From: Diprion similis
Taxonomy: Eukaryota; Arthropoda; Insecta; Hymenoptera; Diprionidae
Reading direction: 5' to 3'
NCBI RefSeq assembly: GCF_021155765.1
Contig: NC_060112.1
Location: forward strand, 11,408,001-11,472,000
DNA length: 64,000 nucleotides
A program made the translations under genes and the position numbers. The notes beneath the pieces are model-generated. The model was not told the DNA's origin. It saw only the letters and a list, made by a program, of their open reading frames with translations, and ran no database searches. Positions 51,044 to 64,000 of the stretch are shown here, piece by piece. Every line of letters begins with the position of its first letter. Position 1 is the stretch's first letter.

Positions 51044-54000
51044 GGATCTACTTAATTCTATATTTCGGCCAAGTCGCTAATTAACGAGACACTCTCACCT
51101 GCCTCCTAATTAATTGAATCACCGTTCCGAGTCTCGAATTGTAATTCATTCGGTGAATCTGATTCAAATTACCAGATTTGAACGAACCTTTTTTGGCCTC
51201 TATCCCTCTGGCCGTAAATTTATTTACGAACGAATATTCAATTCCAACGAAAACGCGAAATATCTTAGCGATGTATAAATTTAATCTTATACGAAATTAT
51301 TTACCTGCAATTTTAACGTATATTACGAAAATGGTCCGGGGTTATAAACTCAGCTTCAAACTGAAATGAATCATTTTTAATTTGTAGAAATTTTTTCCAC
51401 CCCAGAATTAAGTATGCTAAATTATAAATTTATACGTATGAAAAAAAAAAGTTTTTTCATTACCACTTGACAAATAGATAACCCAAACAAGATAATTGAT
51501 TTCAGTTTACAGATTCTTTATTTCTGATAATCATTAAAACTGTTCCTTTTTGGAATTATCCATTTAATCATTTTCCCACAAAAGTTGAAAGAGGAAAAAT
51601 ATGTCACATTCGTCCCACTGTTCAGGTAGAAAAAGTTAGTAATTTTCGACAATTGTGAGTCGTTATTTTCAATAAAAAATGCAAAAAAATAAAATAAAAC
51701 TCGTGCCAAATATGTGCTAAAATCGATTGCCCAATTTTTTTTATTACAAAAATAAAAACGGTTCGGCCTTACACTCGAGCTACAGTGCCCAATCTTTTCG
51801 AGGCTTCTTTTTGGACTAGGAGCAAGCATTTTCTTCATCTGCTCGTCGGAAAATGGACATTTTTTTCTCATTTGAAACACCCATCATACACGAGCTTGTC
51901 ATATCGACGGTGAATATTCATCAGGATTAGGCCGAGTCTACATGCGGTTTACACACGTCTCTGAGGGATATGGAGAATTTTTTTCCCTCTTCCTCTAGTC
52001 GTCGTATTTTTTATTTCACCCCTATTTCGGAGCTTGCTGCTTTATATTTACATTTATCGCCCGTCTCGCATTAAACCAGAAAAAATAAAACACGTCGTAC
52101 CTTTCTCCCTTGTGCCTACATTATATGTTATAAAGCCCGCCTCGCATGCATGCTCGAAATAATTACTTGTACTTCCGAGACTATAATAGTTCGTTCCTGT
52201 GTTTATACAGATAAAGTCTTTGCAGGTAAAAATCAGACTACCATCCACTGTTCTGGTTCGATGGAATTTATTCTCGAGGAAAATTCTTTAAAAACCGTTA
52301 TAGGGCGAAATATTTGACAAGTTTTAGCCTCGAATCGTTCAAAAAATCGGTTTCAAATTATACTCAAACATCAAAATTTAAATTGATTGAAAATTGTTTT
52401 TAGTTGGTTAGAAATCGCGCAGAAATCGGTATCACATTAATATATCTATACAATTCAAAAAGGACTTGAAGTAAAAATTGTAACGTCAGTTTCGAATAAA
52501 TTGACATTTCCAAAAAAATAAATATATAATGCACTCTCGTTCTTTTTGAGATCGGTCGTTTAATCGAGGGTGACTGAATCCCGTTATAAGTTCGCGTGAC
52601 CAGAAAGCGTCAGCAGTGCCGGAGGGTATGGAATTTAAATTCAAACAGAAACGCGTCGCATTTGCGAACAGAGCCAAGCGCGATATCTGGGAATGGTGGC
52701 ACTTTTAATTAATTAGATAATTAAGTCCCGTCTATTTTTATACCTATCTAGAAGTGCACGCTGTCCTCCTGCCTCGTCTGTAATTATTTACATAAACACG
52801 GAGAATTACATTAACAACGTCTTTTGACAAAACTCAAATTATGCAAACAGCTCACACAGATACGATTAACTTTATGCTGCAATTCAAGATTTCATCACGT
52901 TTTCTATTCTCAACTTCGGTTTCACGCGACGAATTAAGGCAAATAAAAAATGAACTCTGTGACATGACTTTTTTTTACAATTTTATATTTTACAAACGTT
53001 TATTCTTTATTAGATAATCGTTGTTTAGTGAACAAAGTAATTGATACAATTGCTGAAATAGAAGTTGGAGAGAGTTTGTTAAACGTATCTTCGGCTTGGA
53101 TGACTAAAAGTTCACATCCATAATTGCATATATACTATAAAAAAAAGTCGAGGAGGATATTGCGACATCTACAAACGAGTCAAAAGCAGCGTTAATTTAT
53201 CTATATACAGACATAAATCGCGATTAGCAAAGTAAAGAAACGTTTGTAACATCGTTGCTTATTTTTATTCAATGTTTATTACTTCCTTTGGCTACGTGGT
53301 TTCCTGCGTTTTTGGCCTCTCAAAAGTGCAGAGAGTGTATAAACATCTTGGGCAATATTTGCAGGTGTTTAAGCGCAGCTTTAGCTGTGCCAACGTTATG
53401 CTAAACAGATCGTTATGCTTTCTTGCCAAACTCAAATGGATTCCATGCACATATTCAAGTAACTTCATTTGCTTCATGGATTCCAAAACTGATTATTACA
53501 GTGACAATAAATCATAAATATCTTTCCATAATTTACAATTGGATCCTTTCACATTCGATTGGCAACAAATTTGAACAGAATGTACTAATCCACATGATAA
53601 TATAAGTACTGTATACAGATACGCGACACACAGTTCTTTTCGAACCGTAAGAAGACTAACAATAATGAGTAATGAGACCATTAGTGACGCTGCAATATAT
53701 GTATGTACACTTGCCTTGTTACACACTCCAGTTGACACGTTGCATCGTGGCACGTGTCAATTTCCGCGAATATAATATTACACAGTCTGATGTGACAGCA
53801 GCTCATCCTTCAATTCCGGTATGTGAGAATCTAATTCTAATCAGTTGACGTCTGAGACGACATGGAAATCCGATGAACGAACGGTTTTAATTACGTTACC
53901 TTGTTTCAACGTGAATGCAGCCGTGATGTGAAAAAATTCTCTCTAAGAAATGAAAAAATTGATGTATATAATTTAAGAATCTAGGAAAGCGCAACTGAAT

Positions 54001-56683
54001 GCACAGACTTCTTTCTCAGTTAGAACAAGAATAAACGGCGTGACTGCAACGGACTGCAATGGACTGGAAGACATGTGGACGAAATGTAAATTGAACTGGA
54101 AAGCAGGAAAGGGTGGAGGAGGAACAGTGCAGATATACAATGAGTGTTCGTATTCGTTTGTGAACCACGTTCCCCCTCCATCCGCGTCTAAATTTAAAAC
54201 CGTCTACGTTATCTCCTCTCCCATCGCGGACCAACGGGATACCACTGAATGCTGATTGTGTTAAGGCACGCGTCCTTTTGTGTTCCCGACCGGGATTCAG
54301 TCGCACACACGCGTCTCTAAAGCCCTCCGTTTGTATCGATGTTGTAGGTAATCCTGGTAATCCATTATCTACTCGCGCCAAGCCATGCACTCTGACCGAA
54401 ACTGCGAATGCTGAACGAGGCTGAATAACGAAGGGAAAATTTTGGCCCCATTCACTGTCGTCATAATTGCAGTGATAGTTTCTCACGTTCATCAGTGGAT
54501 GGAATTTTTTGGGGAGTTCATTCGGTTGTTGAAGGATCACACTCAGGACGACAAAGGATGAGATTTAAATTGTACATGCATCCATATAAAAATCGAGAGA
54601 AACCTTGTTGGTTTCCAAAATCATTCTTATCAAATAATTTTCTACACGAGCAGCCGAAGCGTTTTGAACGATTTGACGCTGTTTGTTCAGCCTCCGTGCA
54701 AACAATTCCCATCAGGCGTTTCTCAAGCCTGTATAAATAACTTCAACAATATGTATATTATGTACAAGAAGTAAGGGGTTGGCATCAGAGCACGGAGGCC
54801 GATCATTTTATGCTAATGAATCGCGAGATTTCTCAAGTGACGAAAACCGCCAGATACACTGAAATGTTTATGCAATGGTGTTCGAATTTATGCGAAGGAA
54901 TCAGAAGTTCATGTTCGCCTTGGCAAATGAAAATTCGATTTTTACGCAACTTACTTGACCTCTAGACGTCGTTTTGGCTTGAGTGACGTCGCATTTCCAA
55001 GGGTTGAATCAGAATCACTTTCTTCGAACGATGGGTGGCGGTTCTAATTTCGAACCATTATTAAGACGGATGTTCACTTCTAAACGCTTCAAGCGTGTCT
55101 GCATCACGCCACAAGCAAGAAGCTGCAACCATCCAGTGACTAACCGCCAAATTTAAATGCACAGCTCACCACGAGTGAGTCCGATAAAGGGCTTGCTGTG
55201 AAAATCAGTTGTGTGAGATACTACGTATGAATTGTTTCGAGTGAGTATAAGCAATTGCCTTGGTATATGTATAGCTAAGGCGTGGCAGTAATCTGTTCCA
55301 ACTACGTTGACAGTTGACACTTGGCGTCTGTAGGTCTGTACTTCTTGGAAAGAAATGCGGCGCTCCCTTATACTTTTCAACTTTTCGTTGCAGTACTTTG
55401 TCGTTTGTTTTCTCTCTTTATTTCCTTCTATCGCTTTAATCTTCTTGTATTTTTAGGACTCTCTCCACCTCTCAGCTCGTATATCCGCCCTGTTCCATCC
55501 CGTTCATAAGCTGTACCTACACATGAGGCAAACCTTATTCCAGTCCAATTTAGAACTTGGAACTAATCGTTCGATTATTGCTGTACAAAATTGTTGTTTC
55601 TTTTGCTTCGGGATTCGATCTTCCGTTATTGAAGGTGTGAAGGAAATCCATTATGATCAAATATCTCGATCGTTATCGATGAGTTGAGCTTGCAAGGAGT
55701 CGAGAGATTGATACATCCGTTTTCCTGAGACAGGCTGAATAGCTAAACCAACAAGTTAAACAGCCCGATGAATATATGTAATATGTATAGACGCACACAG
55801 AACTAGCTGAGTCAAATGGGTAGATTGAATCATCCAGGCGGTATCCAGACTTTCAGGCTGAAGTTACTGAAATCTCGATCATGCTGCGGATTTCCATCAC
55901 TTATGTTATCCAGATCGATGTCGAGAACTGAATAGCTTTGACAGCCACTGCTGGAGCAGCATGCAGACATGCGGTACAGGGAACTTAATTTAATACTGCT
56001 CGGTGAAGAGAAACGCCAAAAATGGTTATACGAGGTTGTGCAGAGTTTACGGCGAATCACATTTTTCCTTTCTTTTTTTTCCTTTTTTTGATACCTTGAC
56101 ACAAAGTTGATAAATGGGACGCTCTCCGCACCTACGCCATTCTTAACGTCCCGATACGGTCATCCTTCATCCCACGATTATTATACCCCGGGCGTAAAAT
56201 TACCGATAATTACTCTATTGTTTATCATTTTTTGTCTAACGATCAGTGAACACCTCTAATTAGCTTGTCATCGCTCCTTCGAACATCGATTCGACTCGGC
56301 ATCAACCTTAGTTATCATTTTTTTCCGTGCCACAAGCTTTTCGGATTACCTGAATTCACTCCATATTTATCCAAAATCTAGTCAAGTTTGCTGGGTTTTT
56401 TTTATGAACAGTTCAAAAATGTAATGTCCGACGTTATCGAACCGTTGAATTACGCCATTAGTTTGAAAGAAGATTCGATATGAGACGAGATGTTTTCGAA
56501 TCCAAGGTCTCAGAGGCAATTCACGATAGGTGGAAACGTATGCTTACGTATCTTCGTACGAATTCTCAGAGATATCGACCCTTAACATTGCACAAGCAGC
56601 CTTGGGAATTCAAGCAGAGTCGAAACGTTAGATGAATACCTACGCCTCAATCCCATCGGACAATGTAAACCTGTTTCTCTCGT

Positions 56684-56720
56684 CTCTCCTCTCCTCTCCT
56701 CTCCTCTTCTCTTCTCTACT
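56684..56720. repeat. (CTCCT)n pyrimidine tract
   Basis: Four exact CTCCT units flanked by further C/T-only sequence, giving a polypyrimidine strand of about 37 nt. Confidence 0.9.
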
Positions 56721-58149
56721 CTTGTCCAACCGAACGTGAAGAAGCATTGAACGTTAATAATAACGTACCGAGCCAGACTATCTTATCGAACAGAGAGAAC
56801 AATCCCTCTTCTGTGTCATTAGAAAAACAGCTTCCGGTACCTTGTTACAGACGTACACCGGAAACGAGTGTATTATTCACCGGTGCCGTTCGCCTCTTTT
56901 ATACACCAATCGTGAATAATTTATTACCCAAACATTAATTTCAATTCGATCCCAAGCGAAATAATGCATGACCGATATTGTGGAACACTGAATATCATGC
57001 TTTTGTCTTGAACACAATCGCAGCGTAACGAGTTCACGTCGTTGCAGCAATGACGTGCTTTCGGAAAAGTTACGAAGTTCACACCAGAATTATTGGAAAT
57101 GACACCGTCAACTGTAGTCTGAAAATTCAATCTTTGCTTGTCTATTTCGTTGGATCGATCATGCGCCTAGGATATTGAAATCATAATCGGTTTCTTCGTC
57201 GCAAAATTGATGAAATAGAATGTTTTTATCACACGGATGATAGCCTTTACCTTGTACGAGCAGAAATCTCGAGGATGGGTATTTACGATACCATCTTTAA
57301 ACTCAAGTCATTGAAACACAATGACTGTTGGTTGACTCGACAAACTCACCACCTGTCCTCAGACGTTTACAAGTTGTAAACGTGCTCCCTATACGTATAT
57401 TTAAAACATCAGCGCAGCTGGAAGACACATGTGGATGGGTACTTTAAGCACTTGGTAAACATCTAATTGCGGAGCCACGAATGTGATGCGGAACCCTTGG
57501 CCTTGGCTAACAATAAACAAAGCTTGAACTTGGTTAGAAGGTTTCAGCTTGCAGATCCAGGGTCTGGCTTTTCACGATGTTGCAAAAATCGGCGAAAATT
57601 TTCTCCGCCTTTTTGCCTTGGTTATTGAACGAGCAACTCCTTGCCAGACTCTTTGATCCTTTTGTGGTGCACCAACCTGCCATACATGGCTCGGGGCAGA
57701 GGGGAACGTTCTAAATCAGGACGACTGCAGGTGGAATATTTAAAAACAGGTTGAGAAATACTGCGGCGCCAGTGTCAACCGCTGCATGGCGCCGTCGCAG
57801 CATCTCCTCGAGTGTACTGCATAATGTCGAACAGTCGGATACACGCACACTCCTTAACCCACGTATCGTGCCTGTAGTTGGCCGGTATGACGTACCGCAC
57901 GTACATGCATCGGTATAATGTATCTCACCCTGTATCAACTCGATGATGGTGAAAGTATCTGCCAACCAACATCGCGCTTACTTGGCCGAGTCGCCGTATC
58001 ATATGGTGCTGGAGTACTTTTATTCCGGGTATTACGGAACACTCGCTTTACCTATTTCGGGGTAATTGCTAATACCCTACAGTAGAATCAAGGATGCAAT
58101 TTAGGAAAAATGCGGCCTGGAGTTCTTGGTGAATTATGTGAATGTCAAG

Positions 58150-58170
58150 TTTGGTTTGGTTTGGTTTGGT
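58150..58170. repeat. (TTTGG)n tandem repeat
   Basis: Four copies of TTTGG ending in T. This G-containing pentamer resembles some arthropod telomere-like units, but it is interstitial and short, so no telomeric meaning is claimed. Confidence 0.9.
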
Positions 58171-61100
58171 GAGAAGTAGGTTTATGTTGTACAAAGACTG
58201 TATATTCACACTCATAAACCTTTTTACTCGTCCCACCGTTTTTATTTTCAAAACTGTTCTTTTTTACGATGTCTGAGAGGAAAGAAGGAAGTCGATTGGT
58301 GACGGAAACTCGATGACCGAATCAAGGTTCGATGTAGCAGTCTAAGGTTCTAGTCGAAACTATGAAGCGGAAAGTTCTTTGACTCATTTTCTGTAAGGTT
58401 TATTATGTAGTAATATTCTGATACTGAATTTTCGAATTCTTGAAAATTGAAATTTTTTAAACTGACTGAATATATGAATAACGAAATTGTGGAAATATTA
58501 TTCACGATATCTGACTTCACTCATGTGTGATGATCGGAAGGGGTAAAAATCACATGTGACGCATTTATTCGGACATCAAGAATTCGACAGAATCTGTTGT
58601 CAAATCAGTCTGAAATCTTGAGTTAACTTGGATAAATGTAATTGGTATACCAAATTTAAATATTTTACGGAAGTTCAAAAATGTCGAAGAGATCTGATGG
58701 GTTTAAAGAAAATTTCACGCAGACAAAAAGGATTCCTTACCGCATATGAATCGCATTTTATATTTTTCAGAATATATCTTCTCTGATCACAAAAGATTTA
58801 CGGTTGTGAAAAAGATCTTTCTATATGGCCCGAGATTTCTAATGGATTTCACAAATTTTGATGGACTTTATTACGTATTAATTTTGGTTTTAATCACTTC
58901 AATTTTATGGATCCTAATCCCACTAAATAAGATTGCCACAAAGAAAATTTCGTCAAGTTCCTTAAAAAATCTGTACAGAGTATCAACTTCCGAAGTAACC
59001 ATTCCGCGTTGAACAGAATTTTTTCTACTCCTCCACGAGAAAAAGAGTTCTATCTTGGCTAGGCAAACATTTCACGATAGTGTTCTACGGGCTGGAGAAA
59101 AAAGTTTGCACGTAGGTGTGGCAAAAGCGCGTGTGTATTTCTGCGAGGCACAGCTGAGCCATGTGACCAGTCTATTACTTGCTCGCTTATGAAAGCATCG
59201 TGATCCTTTGACTTCTTCTTTTCGTCTTACAAAGAAGCTGCGACGAACAAAACTGTGCATCAAGTTCTGCTCTCGCGTGTAGGTATTAGCCTTACAAGCT
59301 AAGAAAAAGGAGTTGCGTTGAGGTTCTCTGAAATTTCCAGTTCATTTTTCAGCAAATGAAATTAAATTGCTACGAGTGCCTTTTTGAAAATACAAAATCA
59401 GCTGGACCTTGGGTATTAGAAACTTCACGTCTTCTGATTTACCATCAAAAATCATTCACGGGATATTGTAAATTTTTAAAATCAAAATCCCAGCTTCGAA
59501 ATCGTCGAGAACACGAAATCCGGTGATTCGGATCAAGGTAGAGACAGTTTGTTCGACTTGGACAAATTGGGTGTTGGAAAATGTTTCGAAAAGAAACAAG
59601 AAAGCAGTATGTTGATACAAGAAGCGACAGAAATCCCTTGATCCTTATCGGATCGGGTGAGTTATAAAGCTTGCGCAATTCAGAGAGGACAGAATGTGTT
59701 GTTGTTACAAGGTACGAACTACACGCCATGCGTATACGGTGCGATAAATTTCACGAGTTACTTCGGGACGTATGTAAGTACAGGACTCGCGGCTTCTCTC
59801 GTATAACTGAATTTATGTATACGAAGACCATCAATAATTGCAGAGCTCCACGCGTAATACACTCCCATTTGTACGTATTTTACGTACGCATTAATCGTTT
59901 TCTTAAATTATCTTTACCCCGAACCGATTTCACCCCGTGTGTCTTGCGCTGTTAAAAAAAAAACAATCAGGATTTAACACCGCTCAAATTTATTACCTCT
60001 GAGAATCGACACCTAAAATTTCCAGTTCAACTCGCTCATCGTTGAGTAATGACGCTCTTAAGTTACCGATTCAACGCAGAGAAAGTACGTAGAATCATGA
60101 GTACCTTTTTCCTACTCACTAATTGTAAGCTAAATTTTGGTATTGGGTATGATATTCTTCTCACTTTAATTTTGCAATTTTTCACTTTGCAAATTGATGT
60201 GTAATTATGTCGAGAACATTCGATCTCGACTCGGAGTGTTGGCATCAATTTGTTGGATAGTTTTAAAACCTGGTTAAGGAGACCAGAAACTCTATTTCTT
60301 TTCGAATTCGATAATTTTGGGTATGTAAACTCTGATTTCGTGAATCGACATATTGTGAAAGCAAGAATAATTCCAGAACTTTGTCGAATTTTTAATGCAG
60401 TTTCTACAGCTGTTGGTAAAATTTTTTATTTTTATTTCTTTGCGAAAATTTATAAGCTATTTATTCAGCAAATTGGATGGTTTCAAAAAGTTTTAATTGT
60501 CTGGTGAATCGCATGGAACTCTTTAAAGCTCTGCATAAAACTGTAGAGCAAAAATGTGATGGGATAGGATTTTGTTAAAAAAATAAAATAAAACAAAACA
60601 AAAATCAGCTAAGAATACATTTCCTCGATAAAACTAACATCTAGGTAAGAAATGAAACGATTAATGTTATTTCAACTTTTGCCTAACGATAGCCTCAAAT
60701 TCATCAATTGTATTTAATCAGAATAAGAATCTCATGAAAAATTCATACAAAACTAGCATTTTCCCCTTTATTTATGCATTTCGTATATGGAATTTCCAGT
60801 TTTAACGAGATTGTATCTTTAAATCGATCGGGATTAAAAATTTGAAAAAACAGTCATTGGGATGGATTAATGCAACTAATCGTGGGAAAAAACTTTTAAG
60901 AGACACATTGTGCACTTACGCGTTTATATTCTCGCATTCTCGTTAATTTCCGAGGTATAAGAAAACCCTCGATGTTGCAGCGACAAATATCTCATCGCCT
61001 GTCGTCGCATAATTTTCCTGTGTACATAGCTGTCGTGAAATATCGACCCGAGGCTGCTGCTTCTCACGTGTTTAGCCACACCTGTATCGAGCGTATCGTA

Positions 61101-61676
61101 GAACACTGTGCAACAGCCGGTAAATTTACATCGTATAATCTCTGTAATAACGGATGTTTTACTATCGTGGAAATTACCGGTTGCTCTGCACGTGCTGCGG
61201 CTACTCGTACTGCGTATAATTCCGATGCTAACGATCTACCATCGAGATCTCGTACGTACAGCCATTCATTCCGGCTTCGCACCATCGCTCTCGTGCAATT
61301 GTACGATGGTGTTATTAAAAATTACCTACAAATCAACGTCGTTTATATTCCACACTGTGATTATGTCTACGATGACAGAAGTTAAACTCCTATCTGCGTG
61401 AAGATTTACTTTCACAATCGACTTTCGAATGCTCTTTAATTTCTTAGTGCGAAGTAAAAGTTACTTAACAAACACAATTTTATTTAATCCATATACGTTT
61501 TGTCTATCAATTCATTATTTAATATTACTTAATGAGAGGATCCTTTTTAATAAATTCTTGTCTTTTATTTTCACATGTTTTTGTATCGCTGTAGCTTGTG
61601 GACATGTACAATTCAGAAGCATCTGAAAAAATCTTTCCAACTTCCATGAATATCCCTTAATTCAAGCAGAATGAGT

Positions 61677-61691
61677 AAAAAAAAAAAAAAA
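61677..61691 (+). repeat. Poly(A) tract
   Basis: A run of about 15 A residues in gene-free DNA. Nothing beside it identifies a retroposon. Confidence 0.8.
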
Positions 61692-63653
61692 CAGAAGGTA
61701 AACGGAACAGATTTCAAGCCTGCCTGTCAAGATCATTTTGGATATATTTTTTTCACATTCAAATAGTTCGTATCAAAGATAATAAATTAACTAATTACGG
61801 CGATATCGTTGTGCGTAAATTCAAGACCCAGAAAGGAAAAAGTCTGTCTTCGAAAACCTGGAGTGCATTTCAAGTAAAATATCTCTGAACCTGAGCGTAG
61901 AATGGACTACATAGATAAAGAGCTGTTTCACCCATATACATAAAGTTGCACGCAAGTGCGAGTAATTGGTTCGATTAGAGATCGTTACGATGTTTATAAC
62001 CGCGTTCGATACGTAAACCACTTTATCTAAATTTTTTATCTGTATTAATACTAAACAGGACTCGCATTGAGTTCCGTTGAGATGTGAAAGCAATTTTGAT
62101 CGATTGACAGTCTTGGCGCCCGCCTGATCCTTCGCCTGCTCGAAAACCTGAACAGCTTTATGGTCTGTTAATCGTATGGGTATAATGAGTTGTAGCCTAA
62201 CCCATAATGCGTTTAGAAACAACTTAGCTATACATCTAGAACGTTCAGAGTAATAATTGACTTCGATTAATGCGTTGTGCCCGATCATCGATTCATTCTC
62301 AATCCTATAACGATATTATTTATTTATGGTGGTAGATGTTGATTTTTTATATACCTCGTGTTCATTGGGACAATTTAAATTCAACGGAGTAAACGTTATA
62401 CAAACAATATCTGACAATGAGTCTCTTTTGGAATCGCTTTTATCTGTGTTTAATCGGCTACTGTTAGAAAGAAATATTTTTTGTACCATCTATAAGTTGC
62501 TAATAATAATAATCATTCTCGTTACGTTTTTGGCATCGCACGTTGCGAGAGAAAATCTAATGGAGGAATTTTGTGCAAAATCTGAAGTTCAATTGGAATT
62601 AGTGAAACAAAGAAGAAACAATTATGAACACGGATTTCCATTTAATTGCATTAAGTATAATTGTACAATTAAATTTATTTCAATCTAGGAATCCAAATTA
62701 TTTAATACATTTAATTAAGGCTTTAATCAAAACTGTTCACAAGCTTTATTCAGAACGAAACGAAAAGTATTTATTGCACGGTGAATTCTGCTGTCTTTTT
62801 CTTAATACCTTCGGTTGTAGCAATAACTGTAAAAGAATAAAAGCATTGCGTTAATCTTTTGACCCGTAAAACCAATTTTCCAACCCTATAAAAAGAAATG
62901 AGGTGAAAACTTTGGAACACTCAAAGATATTTTTCCCGCTAATTTCGAAATCAAATGTAGCGTATGTGTATAGATGTTGAACTCAGTGACGCGTAGGAAC
63001 GAATTTCTTTAATTAAATCCACCTTCAGGCTACTCGGTAATTATGATACCAAAATTTTAATTCCGGTCCGGTAAAACGGTTCGAGTTCAAAAACCCAGTG
63101 TGGTTGTCACCTCGTTACGACATAATTCATCCGCAGTGAAACTGAAACCTTGCGAGCTACACCACGAATTCCCACATAAATCGGGATCATAGGAAGGAGG
63201 TTTGAACCGGTTATTTAACCGTCAACAGATACAATTACAAAAAGACGCATGAATATTGAGTCCTGCATGGCTGCGGACGGCCGTTCCGCCTCCTGGTGCC
63301 ATCAATCCTTCCCCGATACAACGGCGGCTTTTCTGAGTCGATGAGAAAGGATTCTAAAACTTCATTCTGCCCTTCGGCTCTTCGAACTTCCCTACCTTTT
63401 AACGCATCGTTATAATACACGCTTGTTGTCCGAGCAATATGTCAATAATATTCAAAAACACCGTCTGGCGGGAAAGGCGCAGCTTCCACTTGCTCGTATT
63501 TGTTTATAAAAGTAGTTTTTCATTACATTTCTTACCCAGCCGTCAATCAGTGTAACGTAATCAACGTATCTCACAGCACGCATGACGTTTTTTCTATATA
63601 CCTATGGATTCGTGTAATTCAATCGAAACGATCAGCTGATTGGCATGCACGAC

Positions 63654-63661
63654 GCCATCTT
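63654..63661 (-). promoter_or_regulatory. YY1/Pho-type motif near the window end
   Basis: On the minus strand this reads AAGATGGC (CAAGATGGCGT with its flanks), the same core found upstream of UXS1. A palindrome, ATCAGCTGAT, lies about 25 bp away at 63631-63640. It may mark a start site, but no adjoining exon was recognised. Confidence 0.25.
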
Positions 63662-64000
63662 GACTTAAACGCACGATCACGATTTCAAAGTTTCGCTGAT
63701 TTTATTTTTCACGTAATTTTTCTATTCGTCTGTCGCATTTTTAACCTTTTGTAAAATCAAAGGGCGGAGTTACATGCAATATACTAGCTGGGCAATAATT
63801 ATTAAATACAATCGTACATCGTGGAGACTTGTTCCGTGAAGGATAGCTAAAGATTCATATGTTGGAAAAATTTAGAAACTGCATTAGTGGATAAGCAAAA
63901 TTGCATTTTAGTTATTATTTTCATTCTTCTTTTAAACTCGTCTTGTTATTTTCTTTTATCAAAAGAAACTTTAACCGACTCGTAAACTCAATTAACCCTA

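Larger units (their letters stand above)
49683..63653. other. Probable long first intron or intergenic DNA
   Basis: No coding exon was recognised. The open frames are short or of low complexity. The longest ATG-started one (62326-62688) encodes a hydrophobic helix but no known family. Simple repeats are listed separately. A GC-richer patch near 57.7-58.0 kb and another near 61.0-61.3 kb are the only compositional features. Confidence 0.45.

Noticed and set aside
54016..54540. 174-codon minus-strand frame
   Set aside because: No domain recognised, no supporting promoter or exon structure, and frames on the other strand overlap it. Judged a chance frame.
58150..58170. Telomeric repeat
   Set aside because: Only four TTTGG copies, interstitial, and not the usual insect TTAGG unit.
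62326..62688. 120-codon ATG-started frame with a hydrophobic helix
   Set aside because: AT-rich codons for I, L, F and V give apparent membrane helices by chance. No family, splice signals or promoter were seen. It is the best of the unsupported frames and could be re-examined with RNA data.
1..64000. tRNA genes
   Set aside because: Looking for T-loop patterns (GGTTCRANNC) gave a few partial matches, for example near 46191 and 11854, but none had a plausible A box and acceptor stem. A covariance-model scan would be needed to exclude them fully.

Overview
This is AT-rich eukaryotic nuclear DNA with spliced genes (GT-AG introns), metazoan-type promoters (TATA plus initiator) and AATAAA signals. 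The recognisable proteins point to an insect: a Golgi UDP-glucuronate decarboxylase (UXS1), and secreted TULIP-fold proteins of the group-7 mite allergen / juvenile-hormone-binding-protein (JHBP) type. I would guess Hymenoptera, but nothing here proves the order. No bacterial-type operon, CRISPR array, tRNA or rRNA was recognised.

Layout. 1-11.4 kb: no gene recognised; several GC-richer blocks, of which 7.48-7.81 kb is the most promoter-like. 12.0-15.2 kb, minus strand: a complete five-exon UXS1 coding region (462 codons), with an in-frame 15-bp minisatellite in its stalk. 17.3-21.2 kb, plus strand: an eight-exon gene whose first exon was not found; it encodes two TULIP-like domains in one chain. 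22.65-33.8 kb, plus strand: a tandem duplication of about 5.6 kb per unit, each unit holding a five-exon gene for a small secreted single-TULIP protein (228 and 227 aa, about 69% identical) with its own TATA/Inr promoter and a shared array of GATA sites. 33.8-49.0 kb: no gene recognised. 49.06-49.68 kb: a TATA box followed by a CpG-rich block ending in a strong splice donor, probably the promoter and non-coding first exon of a plus-strand gene whose body lies beyond the window. 49.7-64 kb: no coding sequence recognised; probably intron of that gene or intergenic DNA, with microsatellites.

How it fits together. UXS1 is a housekeeping enzyme that makes UDP-xylose for proteoglycan and glycoprotein synthesis and has no obvious functional tie to its neighbours. 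The three TULIP-type genes form one cluster. The C-terminal domain of the two-domain gene shares intron phases and approximate positions with the two single-domain genes, so the cluster probably grew by duplication from a common domain. All are probably extracellular carriers of hydrophobic ligands; the ligand is unknown.

The most interesting signal is a segment of about 745 bp in intron 2 of both duplicated genes. It is nearly identical between copies, while the surrounding intron, the flanks and the last exon have diverged strongly. This suggests localised gene conversion, repeated insertion of a mobile element, or a conserved non-coding function. Identities and splice sites were judged by eye; no database search was possible.
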